A stretch of 10,231 nucleotides of DNA from Gammaproteobacteria bacterium (lineage in GTDB: Bacteria > Pseudomonadota > Gammaproteobacteria > Pseudomonadales > Azotimanducaceae). The stretch covers positions 24,271 to 34,501 of the forward strand of contig PASO01000057.1 of the NCBI GenBank assembly GCA_002712135.1. Reading direction: 5' to 3'. Position numbers and translations under genes: made by a program. Shown here one piece after another: positions 1-7,561 of the stretch (its first letter is position 1; every line of letters starts with the position of its first letter). The notes beneath the pieces are model-generated. The model did not search any database. It was not told the DNA's origin and was given only the letters and a program-made list of their open reading frames with translations.

Positions 1-1996
1 CCAGTCCCTCTACATAAAGCTCTGTCAGTTGAACAAAGAACCCGAAATTGGTCACATGGGTAATCACACCAGGCGCTATGTCACCGACCTTGCCAGCAAG
101 GTATTCACACTTCATCCATGCGAGCACATCGTACACCGCTGTTTCCGCGCGTCGCTCCGTCGAGGAACAGCGCTCTGCTATAGATTCAAGCAGTTCGCTG
201 TTGTAATCATAATCCGGTCGCTTTTTTGCCCCAAATCGACGAACACGATTCGTGCGGCTGGTTCCGTAGATCACCGACTTGATTAATCGATGAGTCATCA
301 GGTCGGGATACCGGCGAATGGGAGATGTGAAGTGCGTATACATCGTGAAGTTAAGTCCGTAGTGCCCAATGTTGTGGGTCTGATAAACGGCCTGAGAAAG
401 GGAACGCAATACCGCAAGTTGCAATATGTGACCATTTGGTTTACGTCGCAATTGATCTAATGTCGCTTGCAGCTCGCCTGGTGACGGCAGACCTTCAGTC
501 AGGTTGATACCTATACTGTCCAGAAACCTCCTAAGATTGGAAAGCTTTTCTTCATCCGGTCTTTCGTGAATCCGGTACATGCCAGCTAACTCAAACTCAT
601 GCATGAATCTTGCAGCGCAGACGTTTGCACAAAGCATACACTCTTCTATTAAACGCATGGCTTCGTTCCTTGGCTTAGGCCTAATGCTCCTTACACTTCC
701 GCTGTCGTCGATATCGAAGTCCAGTTCAACGGTATCAAAATCAAGTGCACCACGCGCTTCACGCTCACGCAGCAATTCAGCGACTAGTCCTGAAACCGAG
801 GCTAATGAATCAGACCAACGTCCTTGGGATGGGCCGGCGGCAACTTCTTCATAGGTAAAGCGCGCTGCTGAACAGATGACACCTTCGTAAAACTGATAAC
901 CACTGATTCGCCCCACCGCAGAGATTTGCATGTCACAAGCCAATACTAATCTATCCACCCCTGGCTTTAAGGAACATAGTTCATTGGACAACACCGTCGG
1001 CAACATAGGTATCACAGACCCAGGAAAATATACTGAGGTCCCTCTGTCCAACGCACTATCATCAAGCGCAGAACCTTTACGGACATAATGAGCAACATCA
1101 GCGATCGCCACAATCAGACGCCAGCCACCTTTATCACTATGTTCACAATAGATTGCGTCATCAAAATCACGCGCATCTGCACCATCAATTGTCACGAAAG
1201 GCAATTTCCTTAGGTCGCAGCGCACATCAGTATCGTCTACTTCCTGCGGAATCGCCCTAGCCTCAGCGATCGCCTCGTCAGTGAATTCGCTGGGTATGTC
1301 GTGATTCAGCAAACTCATCTTTATTTCCATTTCCGTGGACAGATACTCTCCTAGCACCTCCCTCACAAAACAAGTTGCCATACCATGAATACTTGGCTGG
1401 TCAATGATCTCTGCTATTACGATCAATCCCTCGCGCTCTTCACCCTTCGGTTCGAGCAAAATCTTTTGCGTAATGCGTGCGTTTAGGCTTTCCAATAACC
1501 ACATTCCGTTATCGCAATACAACCGTCCAACCAGAGCCGTTGTGTTGCGTTCAAAAACATCAACGAGTTCACCATCTGGTCGTCCCCTCCGGTCTCTGCC
1601 ACGAACACGAACCTGGGCAATATCCCCATGAAAAACGCCCCTCATCTGACGATGCGAAAGAAAGACATCATCATCACCTGATTCAGTCACAAGAAACCCG
1701 TAACCGTCTACATGACCTGATATTCGTCCTCGAACCAATCCCAGTGTGCTAGCAATGGCATATACGTTTCGACGATCAACCACGACCTGGCCTGCACGCA
1801 CCATCGCCCGAAGCCTGTTGGTCAAAGCCTCGCGCTGCGCCCGCTTCTCCAGATCAAGCTCCTTCGCAAGCCGCTTAAATGCGATGGGCTCACCAATATG
1901 AGTCATAACGTCAAGAATCAGACGACGCGAAGCAATCGGTTCAGAGTACCGTGCTGCCTCTCGCTCATACTCGGGATCTTCTATCTTTTTTTTCAT
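1..1996 (-). CDS. rnr: Ribonuclease R (3'-5' exoribonuclease), partial: C-terminus beyond window
   Basis: RNase R degrades structured RNA processively from the 3' end and acts in mRNA decay, rRNA quality control and trans-translation. I read 665 uninterrupted codons from ATG at 1996 to the left edge. Domains in order: N-terminal helix-turn-helix (about 20-80), two cold-shock/OB folds (about 85-225), the RNB catalytic domain (about 260-590), and the start of the S1 domain (from about 638, with GVITHVTNFGFF). The metal-binding motif DGADARDFDD is at 271-280, one residue off E. coli numbering. The conserved Tyr is at 323 in TSVYFPGSVIPMLP, and HFTSPIRRYPDLMTHRLI starts at 555. The N-terminus (DPEYEREAARYSEPIASRR) aligns with E. 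coli RNase R, which supports this ATG although no good Shine-Dalgarno precedes it. The rest of S1 and the basic tail lie outside. I see no clear minus-strand promoter in the spacer, so read-through from purA is possible. Family identity is certain. Confidence 0.97.
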   Translation of the reverse strand, partial: MKKKIEDPEYEREAARYSEPIASRRLILDVMTHIGEPIAFKRLAKELDLEKRAQREALTNRLRAMVRAGQVVVDRRNVYAIASTLGLVRGRISGHVDGYGFLVTESGDDDVFLSHRQMRGVFHGDIAQVRVRGRDRRGRPDGELVDVFERNTTALVGRLYCDNGMWLLESLNARITQKILLEPKGEEREGLIVIAEIIDQPSIHGMATCFVREVLGEYLSTEMEIKMSLLNHDIPSEFTDEAIAEARAIPQEVDDTDVRCDLRKLPFVTIDGADARDFDDAIYCEHSDKGGWRLIVAIADVAHYVRKGSALDDSALDRGTSVYFPGSVIPMLPTVLSNELCSLKPGVDRLVLACDMQISAVGRISGYQFYEGVICSAARFTYEEVAAGPSQGRWSDSLASVSGLVAELLREREARGALDFDTVELDFDIDDSGSVRSIRPKPRNEAMRLIEECMLCANVCAARFMHEFELAGMYRIHERPDEEKLSNLRRFLDSIGINLTEGLPSPGELQATLDQLRRKPNGHILQLAVLRSLSQAVYQTHNIGHYGLNFTMYTHFTSPIRRYPDLMTHRLIKSVIYGTSRTNRVRRFGAKKRPDYDYNSELLESIAERCSSTERRAETAVYDVLAWMKCEYLAGKVGDIAPGVITHVTNFGFFVQLTELYVEGL

Positions 1997-2009
1997 ACCA
2001 GTCCGATAA

Positions 2010-2038
2010 TTGACAGCGTTGTGACGCGCTAGTACTCT
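2010..2038 (+). promoter_or_regulatory. Sigma70-type promoter of the tRNA-Leu gene
   Basis: A perfect -35 hexamer TTGACA (2010-2015) is followed by a 17-base spacer and a weak -10 TACTCT (2033-2038, 3 of 6 consensus bases). The stretch CGCGTCCC (2041-2048) follows the -10. A GC-rich discriminator of this kind is typical of stable-RNA promoters under growth-rate or stringent control. The expected start lies a few bases before the mature tRNA 5' end at 2051. The -35 lies only 14 bases upstream of the divergent rnr start codon, so the promoter overlaps the rnr 5' leader. Spacing and position are seen directly; ppGpp control is inferred. Confidence 0.7.
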
Positions 2039-2050
2039 TTCGCGTCCCAC

Positions 2051-2137
2051 GCCGAGGTGGTGAAATTGGTAGACACGCTAGCTTCAGGTGCTAGTGGGGG
2101 AAACCCCGTGGAGGTTCAAGTCCTCTCCTCGGCACCA
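2051..2137 (+). tRNA. tRNA-Leu, anticodon CAG, CCA end encoded
   Basis: This is a class II tRNA of 87 nt including the encoded CCA (2135-2137). The acceptor stem GCCGAGG (2051-2057) pairs fully with CCTCGGC (2127-2133), with discriminator A at 2134. The anticodon stem CTAGC (2078-2082) pairs with GCTAG (2090-2094) around the loop TTCAGGT, giving anticodon CAG at 2085-2087, which reads CUG. The long variable arm (2095-2109) has a GGGG/CCCC stem. The T arm (2110-2126) has the loop TTCAAGT. Long variable arm, discriminator A and anticodon all indicate leucine. It is the only plus-strand gene in the window: convergent with purA and divergent from rnr. No intrinsic terminator with a T tract follows it. 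Confidence 0.97.
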
Positions 2138-2319
2138 ACAATAAATGACAAGTGGGCCTCCTCTGTTGGAGCCGCAAATGATACAACCGGCCAAGTGAGG
2201 ATCACCGCATCACAAGTAATAATTGCACTTCCTACTTACCTTGATTTATCCGCCGAAAGCATGAATATCACATTCACATCTATGATGTAGTTATTCCTAT
2301 CCGCACTTGCTAGTAAAAG

Positions 2320-3603
<1,284 letters not shown>

Positions 3604-3609
3604 CTAACT

Positions 3610-3798
3610 TCAATTGATCAGATACAGGAACCCTGTACCAATCAACATCATACCCAGACCAAAGGCTCTCATTGTCTTATCGTCGATCTCTGCAATTTTC
3701 AGCATCGCCTCCTTCCAATGTTTAGGAAGAAGGAAGGGCATAATTCCTTCGATGACCAGAACCAGACAAAGCGCAACGCCAAAGTCGTGCCACAACAC
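3610..3798 (-). CDS. yjeT: DUF2065 small inner-membrane protein, YjeT-like
   Basis: A 62-residue protein that matches the E. coli YjeT/DUF2065 family in length, neighbourhood and pattern: an N-terminal hydrophobic helix (about 6-24) containing LVLVIEGIMPFLLPKHWK, a short charged middle (about 26-43), and a C-terminal hydrophobic helix (about 46-61). Two membrane spans are therefore likely. Its function is unknown; it sits between hflC and purA as in enterobacteria, and a link to the HflKC/FtsH membrane complex is only guilt by association. The reading frame opens with GTG (3798) followed by TTG (3795). GAGGAG (3804-3809) lies 5 bases before GTG and 8 before TTG, so either could be the start. 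It begins 24 bases after the hflC stop. Confidence 0.9.
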   Translation of the reverse strand: MLWHDFGVALCLVLVIEGIMPFLLPKHWKEAMLKIAEIDDKTMRAFGLGMMLIGTGFLYLIN

Positions 3799-3822
3799 CT
3801 CAGCTCCTCGCGTTAATGGAGT

Positions 3823-4695
3823 CTAGTTCTGGCCACTATTATTCATGTATTTAAAGTAATCGCTATCGGTATCAATCAGCAGCACATCACTCTTACTGCT
3901 AAAGGATTTCTTATATGCATTCATACTCCGATAAAACTTGTAGAACTCTTTGTCCCTAGTGAAAGCTGACGCATAGATTGATGCTGCCTCTGCATCTCCT
4001 TCACCTCGAATCTGTTCAGAAGTACTGTAGGCATCTGCAAGAATTATATCTCGCTGCTTTTCAGCGTCGGCACGAATACCAACCGCAAGCTCCTGTCCCT
4101 TAGCACGATGTTCTCTCGCCTCGATATCTCTCTCAGTATTCATGCGATCATATACAGACTGGCTAACTTCAGGAGGCAAATCGATACGCTTAACTCTTAC
4201 GTCGATCACAGCAACGCCTAGTTCTAGCCGCGCCACCTCATTCAACTCGGTAGTCAGCACCTGCATCAGCTGATCGCGTTCTCCGGAAACCACTTCGTGT
4301 AAGGTACGCTTGGAGATTTCGTTTCTAAGTCCGGTATTGATTCGCTGTTTGAGAAGTTGCTCTGCCAATCCCTCGTCACCCGACGTTGCCGTGTAGTAGG
4401 TGGTGACATTCCTTACCCTGAACTTTGCAAAAGAGTCGACGATAACCGCCTTCTTTTCCAATGTCAGAAACCTTTCTGGTGGAGCATCTGATGTCCGTAC
4501 TCGACCGTCAAACTTCCTCACATCGTTGATAAAAGGCCACTTAAGATGTAACCCAGGTTCAATATCAGATCGCTTGACAGCGCCAAACTCGAGTAACACG
4601 GCCCGCTGCATTTCATTCACAATGAATAGCGAATTCATACCCAGGATTGCAACCGCCAAGAATAAAAAGACTACAACAAATTTCTTTGTGGACAT
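3823..4695 (-). CDS. hflC: HflC, SPFH/prohibitin-family partner of HflK and FtsH modulator
   Basis: HflC and HflK form a large membrane-anchored cage around the FtsH AAA protease that limits its access to membrane substrates. The 290-residue protein has one N-terminal membrane anchor (about 5-26) followed by the SPFH/Band 7 domain (from EMQRAVLLEFGAV near 28), with the bulk on the periplasmic side as in E. coli. A charged coiled-coil segment (about 185-230) leads into GEGDAEAASIYASAF (231-245) and EFYKFYRSMNAY, hallmarks of HflC. The ATG starts two bases after the hflK stop, and its Shine-Dalgarno lies inside the hflK coding end, implying coupled, near-equimolar synthesis. Length is close to E. 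coli HflC. Identity is firm. Confidence 0.98.
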   Translation of the reverse strand: MSTKKFVVVFLFLAVAILGMNSLFIVNEMQRAVLLEFGAVKRSDIEPGLHLKWPFINDVRKFDGRVRTSDAPPERFLTLEKKAVIVDSFAKFRVRNVTTYYTATSGDEGLAEQLLKQRINTGLRNEISKRTLHEVVSGERDQLMQVLTTELNEVARLELGVAVIDVRVKRIDLPPEVSQSVYDRMNTERDIEAREHRAKGQELAVGIRADAEKQRDIILADAYSTSEQIRGEGDAEAASIYASAFTRDKEFYKFYRSMNAYKKSFSSKSDVLLIDTDSDYFKYMNNSGQN

Positions 4696-4697
4696 GA

Positions 4698-5825
4698 TTA
4701 CCTCCTGTCTCGACGATTATTGGATGACGAGCTATTTGAATTGGACGCATTAGAGCTTCTTGCCGATGAGCCCACGCCCTGAGACGACTCCTCGTTCTGT
4801 TGCATTATTTTGTCCAGCGGCAGGTATAGCAGATTATTACCTCCTTCCACATCTATCATCACCTTGGTGCTACTTTCCATGACCGATTCAATGGTATCCA
4901 GGTAGATGCGTTCTCGTGTCACCTCAGGTGCCAGTTTGTATTCAACATAGACCTTGTTGAATCGTTCTGCTTCACCCGTTGCCTCCGCAATCGTAGACTG
5001 TTTATAGCCTTCGGCTTCTTCAAGATATCGCTGCGCCTCACCACGCGCTTCCGGTATCACCTGATTAGCATATGCATCTGCCTCATTGCGCAGGCGGACT
5101 TCATCCTCTCGGGCCTTGATAACATCATCAAACGCTGCCCGAACTGCATCCGGGGGTGCTGTTTCTTCGATGTTCACCTGAGTAACCTGAATCCCGGTAC
5201 CGTATCGCGCCATATAGAGCTGGATTCGATCCCGCACGTCTGCCGCCAGTTGCGCACGACCTTCCGTCAGGACCTGATGCATCTCGGTACCTCCAACCAC
5301 ATGCCTCAGCGCACTTTCAGTGGATTGATAGAGACTTTCGTCAGGTGATTTGACCTGAAGTTTGTATGATTTGATATCGCTAATGACGTACTGCACTGTC
5401 ATCTTGACCTTGACGATATTCTCATCTTCAGTCAGCATCTCGGAATCATGAGGACGAGACCGTACTCGCGTAACATTCTCGATCAACACATCGTCAATCA
5501 GCGGAGGATTCCAATGTAGTCCCGGCAAAATGACCCCTGGCAGTAGCTTACCAAATCTCAGGACAACGCCTTTCTCCTGCTCATCGACCTGATACACACC
5601 TAAAGCAAGATAAATCAGCAACAGGAGCGGTAAAACAAGCGCCACTACTTTGAAGTTCATTGGCTTTGCAGTACCGCCAGTTCCTCCCCCGGAACCACCA
5701 CCAAACATATTGGACAAGCTATTTTGTAGCTTACGAAATGCCTCATCAAGATCAGGTGGCCCCTGATCATCCCTGTTACCCCATGGATCACGATCTTTTC
5801 CGCCACCAGGCTCATTCCAGGCCAT
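4698..5825 (-). CDS. hflK: HflK, SPFH/prohibitin-family partner of HflC and FtsH modulator
   Basis: HflK is the second subunit of the HflKC complex that surrounds FtsH. The 375-residue protein (E. coli about 419) has a Gly-rich cytoplasmic N-terminus (1-55, with MAWNEPGGG and runs of Gly at 42-51) and one membrane span (about 58-77). The SPFH domain follows (from VDEQEKGVVLRFGK near 80, with LPGLHWNPPLID at about 100-111), then a long charged coiled coil (about 235-290) and a low-complexity Ser/Asn/Arg tail (344-375). The ATG start has GGAG (5834-5837) eight bases upstream. It follows hflX after an 82-base gap with no evident terminator. The final codons AGG AGG also serve as the hflC ribosome binding site. 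Identity is firm. Confidence 0.98.
   Translation of the reverse strand: MAWNEPGGGKDRDPWGNRDDQGPPDLDEAFRKLQNSLSNMFGGGSGGGTGGTAKPMNFKVVALVLPLLLLIYLALGVYQVDEQEKGVVLRFGKLLPGVILPGLHWNPPLIDDVLIENVTRVRSRPHDSEMLTEDENIVKVKMTVQYVISDIKSYKLQVKSPDESLYQSTESALRHVVGGTEMHQVLTEGRAQLAADVRDRIQLYMARYGTGIQVTQVNIEETAPPDAVRAAFDDVIKAREDEVRLRNEADAYANQVIPEARGEAQRYLEEAEGYKQSTIAEATGEAERFNKVYVEYKLAPEVTRERIYLDTIESVMESSTKVMIDVEGGNNLLYLPLDKIMQQNEESSQGVGSSARSSNASNSNSSSSNNRRDRR
4701..4706 (-). promoter_or_regulatory. hflC Shine-Dalgarno embedded in the last two hflK codons
   Basis: On the minus strand the last two Arg codons of hflK, AGG AGG, form a perfect Shine-Dalgarno. It is followed by TAA, two bases and the hflC ATG, a spacing of five bases. 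Ribosomes finishing hflK stop directly over the hflC start, which supports translational coupling of two subunits needed in equal amounts. The arrangement is seen directly; the coupling is inferred. Confidence 0.85.
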
Positions 5826-5907
5826 TTATTTATCTCCATAAACGTTTGTTAGGGGAACCGCTATTTTCCCATTAATGTTATCGAAAAGACCAGCTAGTTC
5901 TTCTCCG

Positions 5908-7194
5908 TTACTTCATTGCTACCTGTCTCTGTATTCTAATCAGGTCCCGCTGATCGATTCGAAGATCCATATGTATAATCCCATTCGGATCCGTGTCTTC
6001 ATGCAAGACTGCACCAAGTGCAAACAGTTTGGCCCTAACGTTACCCTCATCCGGTTTTAATGCAATTTGTGTCTCAACTAGGTTATCGGCAAGCAATTCT
6101 CCCATAGCGCTCACCAGCAAATCCAACCCTTGACCCGTATGTGCTGAGAGCCAGACCTTAACCGGCAGGCCTGTTGCATCTCGGTCAATACGACTATGGC
6201 CACCAATCAGATCCGTTTTGTTATAGACGAGTAATGTCGGTACGCTGGCAGCACCAATCTCCCTTAGAACGTCTTCTACCTGCGTAACGCGTTCCGCACG
6301 CGAGTCCGCCTCAACGTCCACCACGTGCAATATAAGATCTGCAAACGCCACTTCTTCAAGCGTCGCCCGGAATGCATCTACGAGCGTGTGAGGTAACTGG
6401 CGAATAAAACCAACGGTATCAGAAATCACTACTTTACCAACGATAGGAATGGACAACTGCCGCAACGTCGGATCAAGTGTGGCAAACAATTGATCTGCTT
6501 CCCACACATCTGAATCGCAAAGGCGATTAAATAACGTTGACTTACCTGCGTTGGTATAGCCGGCCAAAGACACCGTCTTCACGTCCGATCGTTTTCTGGA
6601 TCGTCTATTTTGATTCCTTTGACGCCTTACCTTTTCAAGTCGCGCCGTAATGCGCCGCGTTCGCTGCTGTATCATCCGCTGGTCTGCTTCCAGCTGAGTT
6701 TCACCAGCTCCACCTAACCCCGAAGATGCACCCACACCACGACCTGAACCACCTCTTTGTCGGTCAAGGTGCGTCCATCCATGCACCAGACGCGTTGATG
6801 CATGCGCAAGTTGGGCCAGTTCAACCTGGAGTTTCCCTTCATGGGTTCGAGCCCGCAAAGCGAATATTTCTAGAATAAGAGCTGTACGATCAAGGACTCG
6901 GATATTTAATGCCGACTCAAGATTACGTTCCTGTGTAGGAGAGAGCTCTGCATTGATTACAACCAACTCGGCCTCCACATCACCGACAGACTTCGCTATT
7001 TCTTCTACTTTTCCCTGTCCAAGAAAGGTTGGGGGATGGGGGAATCTCCTGCTACTGGTCGCACACCACACTGGTTCTAGGCTTGCCGATACCACTAGTT
7101 CTTTCAGTTCATCGGAAGTTGCGAGTTCGGAGTCCTGTTGATCAATATGAACCAGTAAAGCTCGGCTACCAGCATTGGGTCTTTCAAAGAACAA
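5908..7194 (-). CDS. hflX: GTPase HflX, ribosome-splitting/rescue factor
   Basis: HflX binds the 50S subunit and splits stalled ribosomes after stress. The 428-residue protein (E. coli 426) has an N-terminal domain (about 10-115), a two-helix arm (about 120-200, with RTHEGKLQVELAQLAH and RLVHGWTHLDRQ), the GTPase domain (about 205-370) and a C-terminal domain. GTPase motifs are intact: G1 GYTNAGKST (212-220), G3 DTVGF (259-263), G4 NKTD (325-328), G5 SA (350-351). The Gly-rich loop between the arm helices (147-165) is about seven residues longer than in E. coli. The start is TTG at 7194, because an in-frame TGA lies four codons upstream. It corresponds to the usual family N-terminus (MFFER in Pseudomonas) but has no ribosome binding site of its own; a good one serves an out-of-frame ATG at 7207. 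The gene follows hfq by 49 bases. Confidence 0.96.
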   Translation of the reverse strand: MFFERPNAGSRALLVHIDQQDSELATSDELKELVVSASLEPVWCATSSRRFPHPPTFLGQGKVEEIAKSVGDVEAELVVINAELSPTQERNLESALNIRVLDRTALILEIFALRARTHEGKLQVELAQLAHASTRLVHGWTHLDRQRGGSGRGVGASSGLGGAGETQLEADQRMIQQRTRRITARLEKVRRQRNQNRRSRKRSDVKTVSLAGYTNAGKSTLFNRLCDSDVWEADQLFATLDPTLRQLSIPIVGKVVISDTVGFIRQLPHTLVDAFRATLEEVAFADLILHVVDVEADSRAERVTQVEDVLREIGAASVPTLLVYNKTDLIGGHSRIDRDATGLPVKVWLSAHTGQGLDLLVSAMGELLADNLVETQIALKPDEGNVRAKLFALGAVLHEDTDPNGIIHMDLRIDQRDLIRIQRQVAMK

Positions 7195-7207
7195 TGGTGT
7201 TCATCAT
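7184..7207 (-). other. Seven-codon mini-ORF overlapping the hflX start
   Basis: On the minus strand AGGAT (7215-7219) lies 7 bases before ATG at 7207, opening a frame M-M-N-T-I-V-L that ends at TGA (7186-7184). It overlaps the hflX TTG start (7194) in another frame. It could be a leader whose termination feeds reinitiation at TTG, or the true hflX start put out of phase by one extra T. Its presence is seen; whether it is translated is unknown. Confidence 0.35.
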
Positions 7208-7243
7208 GTAATTGATCCTATCTAAGAGGCGGGCACTAGCCGA

Positions 7244-7474
7244 TTAAGTTGCCGGTTCATCTTCAATGATCACATTACGTGACGGCACCACTGTCGATAT
7301 CGCAGACTTATAGATCATCTGACTGACGGTGCTGCGCAATAAAATTACAAACTGATCGAATGACTCAATCTGTCCCTGTAATTTTATGCCGCTTATAAGG
7401 TAAATGGATACTGGGATGCGGTCCTTCCTTAACGCATTTAAGAACGGGTCTTGTAATGACTGTCCTTTTGACAT
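7244..7474 (-). CDS. hfq: RNA chaperone Hfq
   Basis: Hfq is the hexameric Sm-like protein that pairs small RNAs with mRNAs. The 76-residue protein aligns without gaps to E. coli Hfq over the core: [14 protein letters not shown] (3-16) with proximal-face Gln8/Asp9, rim residues Arg16-Lys17-Asp18-Arg19, distal-face Tyr25 and Lys31 in [20 protein letters not shown], and the Sm2 motif [12 protein letters not shown] (55-66). Position 57 is Ser (codon TCT), where the family nearly always has His. The C-terminal tail is short and acidic (IIEDEPAT), against 102 residues in E. coli. The frame extends upstream to a TTG at 7507, but ATG at 7474 is chosen because AAGGAG (7481-7486) lies six bases before it and the Met-Ser-Lys-Gly start matches the family. 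It lies 87 bases after miaA; I see no convincing promoter there. Confidence 0.99.
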   Translation of the reverse strand: MSKGQSLQDPFLNALRKDRIPVSIYLISGIKLQGQIESFDQFVILLRSTVSQMIYKSAISTVVPSRNVIIEDEPAT

Positions 7475-7480
7475 GGTGTG

Positions 7481-7486
7481 CTCCTT
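7481..7486 (-). promoter_or_regulatory. hfq ribosome binding site (decides the start)
   Basis: AAGGAG on the minus strand, six bases upstream of ATG at 7474. It favours this start over the in-frame TTG at 7507, which would add 11 residues not found in the family. Confidence 0.85.
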
Positions 7487-7561
7487 TTTATTAATGCCCA
7501 ACCGCAATGATTACTGCTGTTTTCACGAATACGCTCGCAAATGCTAATCATTTCTTTCCGG

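Noticed and set aside
29..1752. Several plus-strand open frames of 75-91 codons across the left 1.8 kb
   Set aside because: All lie opposite the uninterrupted rnr coding frame and show no recognisable protein features.
2051..2137. tRNA-Leu as an attachment site for an integrated element
   Set aside because: No integrase, no repeat of the tRNA 3' end, and conserved housekeeping genes on both sides.
2155..2173. Possible terminator hairpin after the tRNA: GGCCTCC, 6-base loop, GGAGCC
   Set aside because: The stem needs a bulged C and no T tract follows, so it does not qualify as an intrinsic terminator.
2057..2290. Plus-strand 77-codon open frame over the tRNA and spacer
   Set aside because: It is made largely of the tRNA sequence, with its start inside the acceptor/D-arm region and no family resemblance.
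5657..5839. Minus-strand 60-codon open frame starting 14 bases before hflK
   Set aside because: It overlaps the start of hflK in another frame, and hflK matches its family from its own ATG.
5838..5851. PurR-box-like palindrome with AAACGTTT core just upstream of hflK
   Set aside because: Only the 9-base centre AAACGTTTG fits the PurR consensus; the flanks do not, and hflK is not a purine gene. An 8-bp palindrome of this kind can occur by chance.
7475..7507. N-terminal extension of hfq to an upstream TTG
   Set aside because: It would place the strong AAGGAG inside the coding region and add 11 residues absent from known Hfq.
7475..7561. Promoter for hfq in the miaA-hfq gap
   Set aside because: The gap is AT-rich with several partial hexamers (e.g. 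TTGCGA, TAATCA), but no pair has acceptable spacing.
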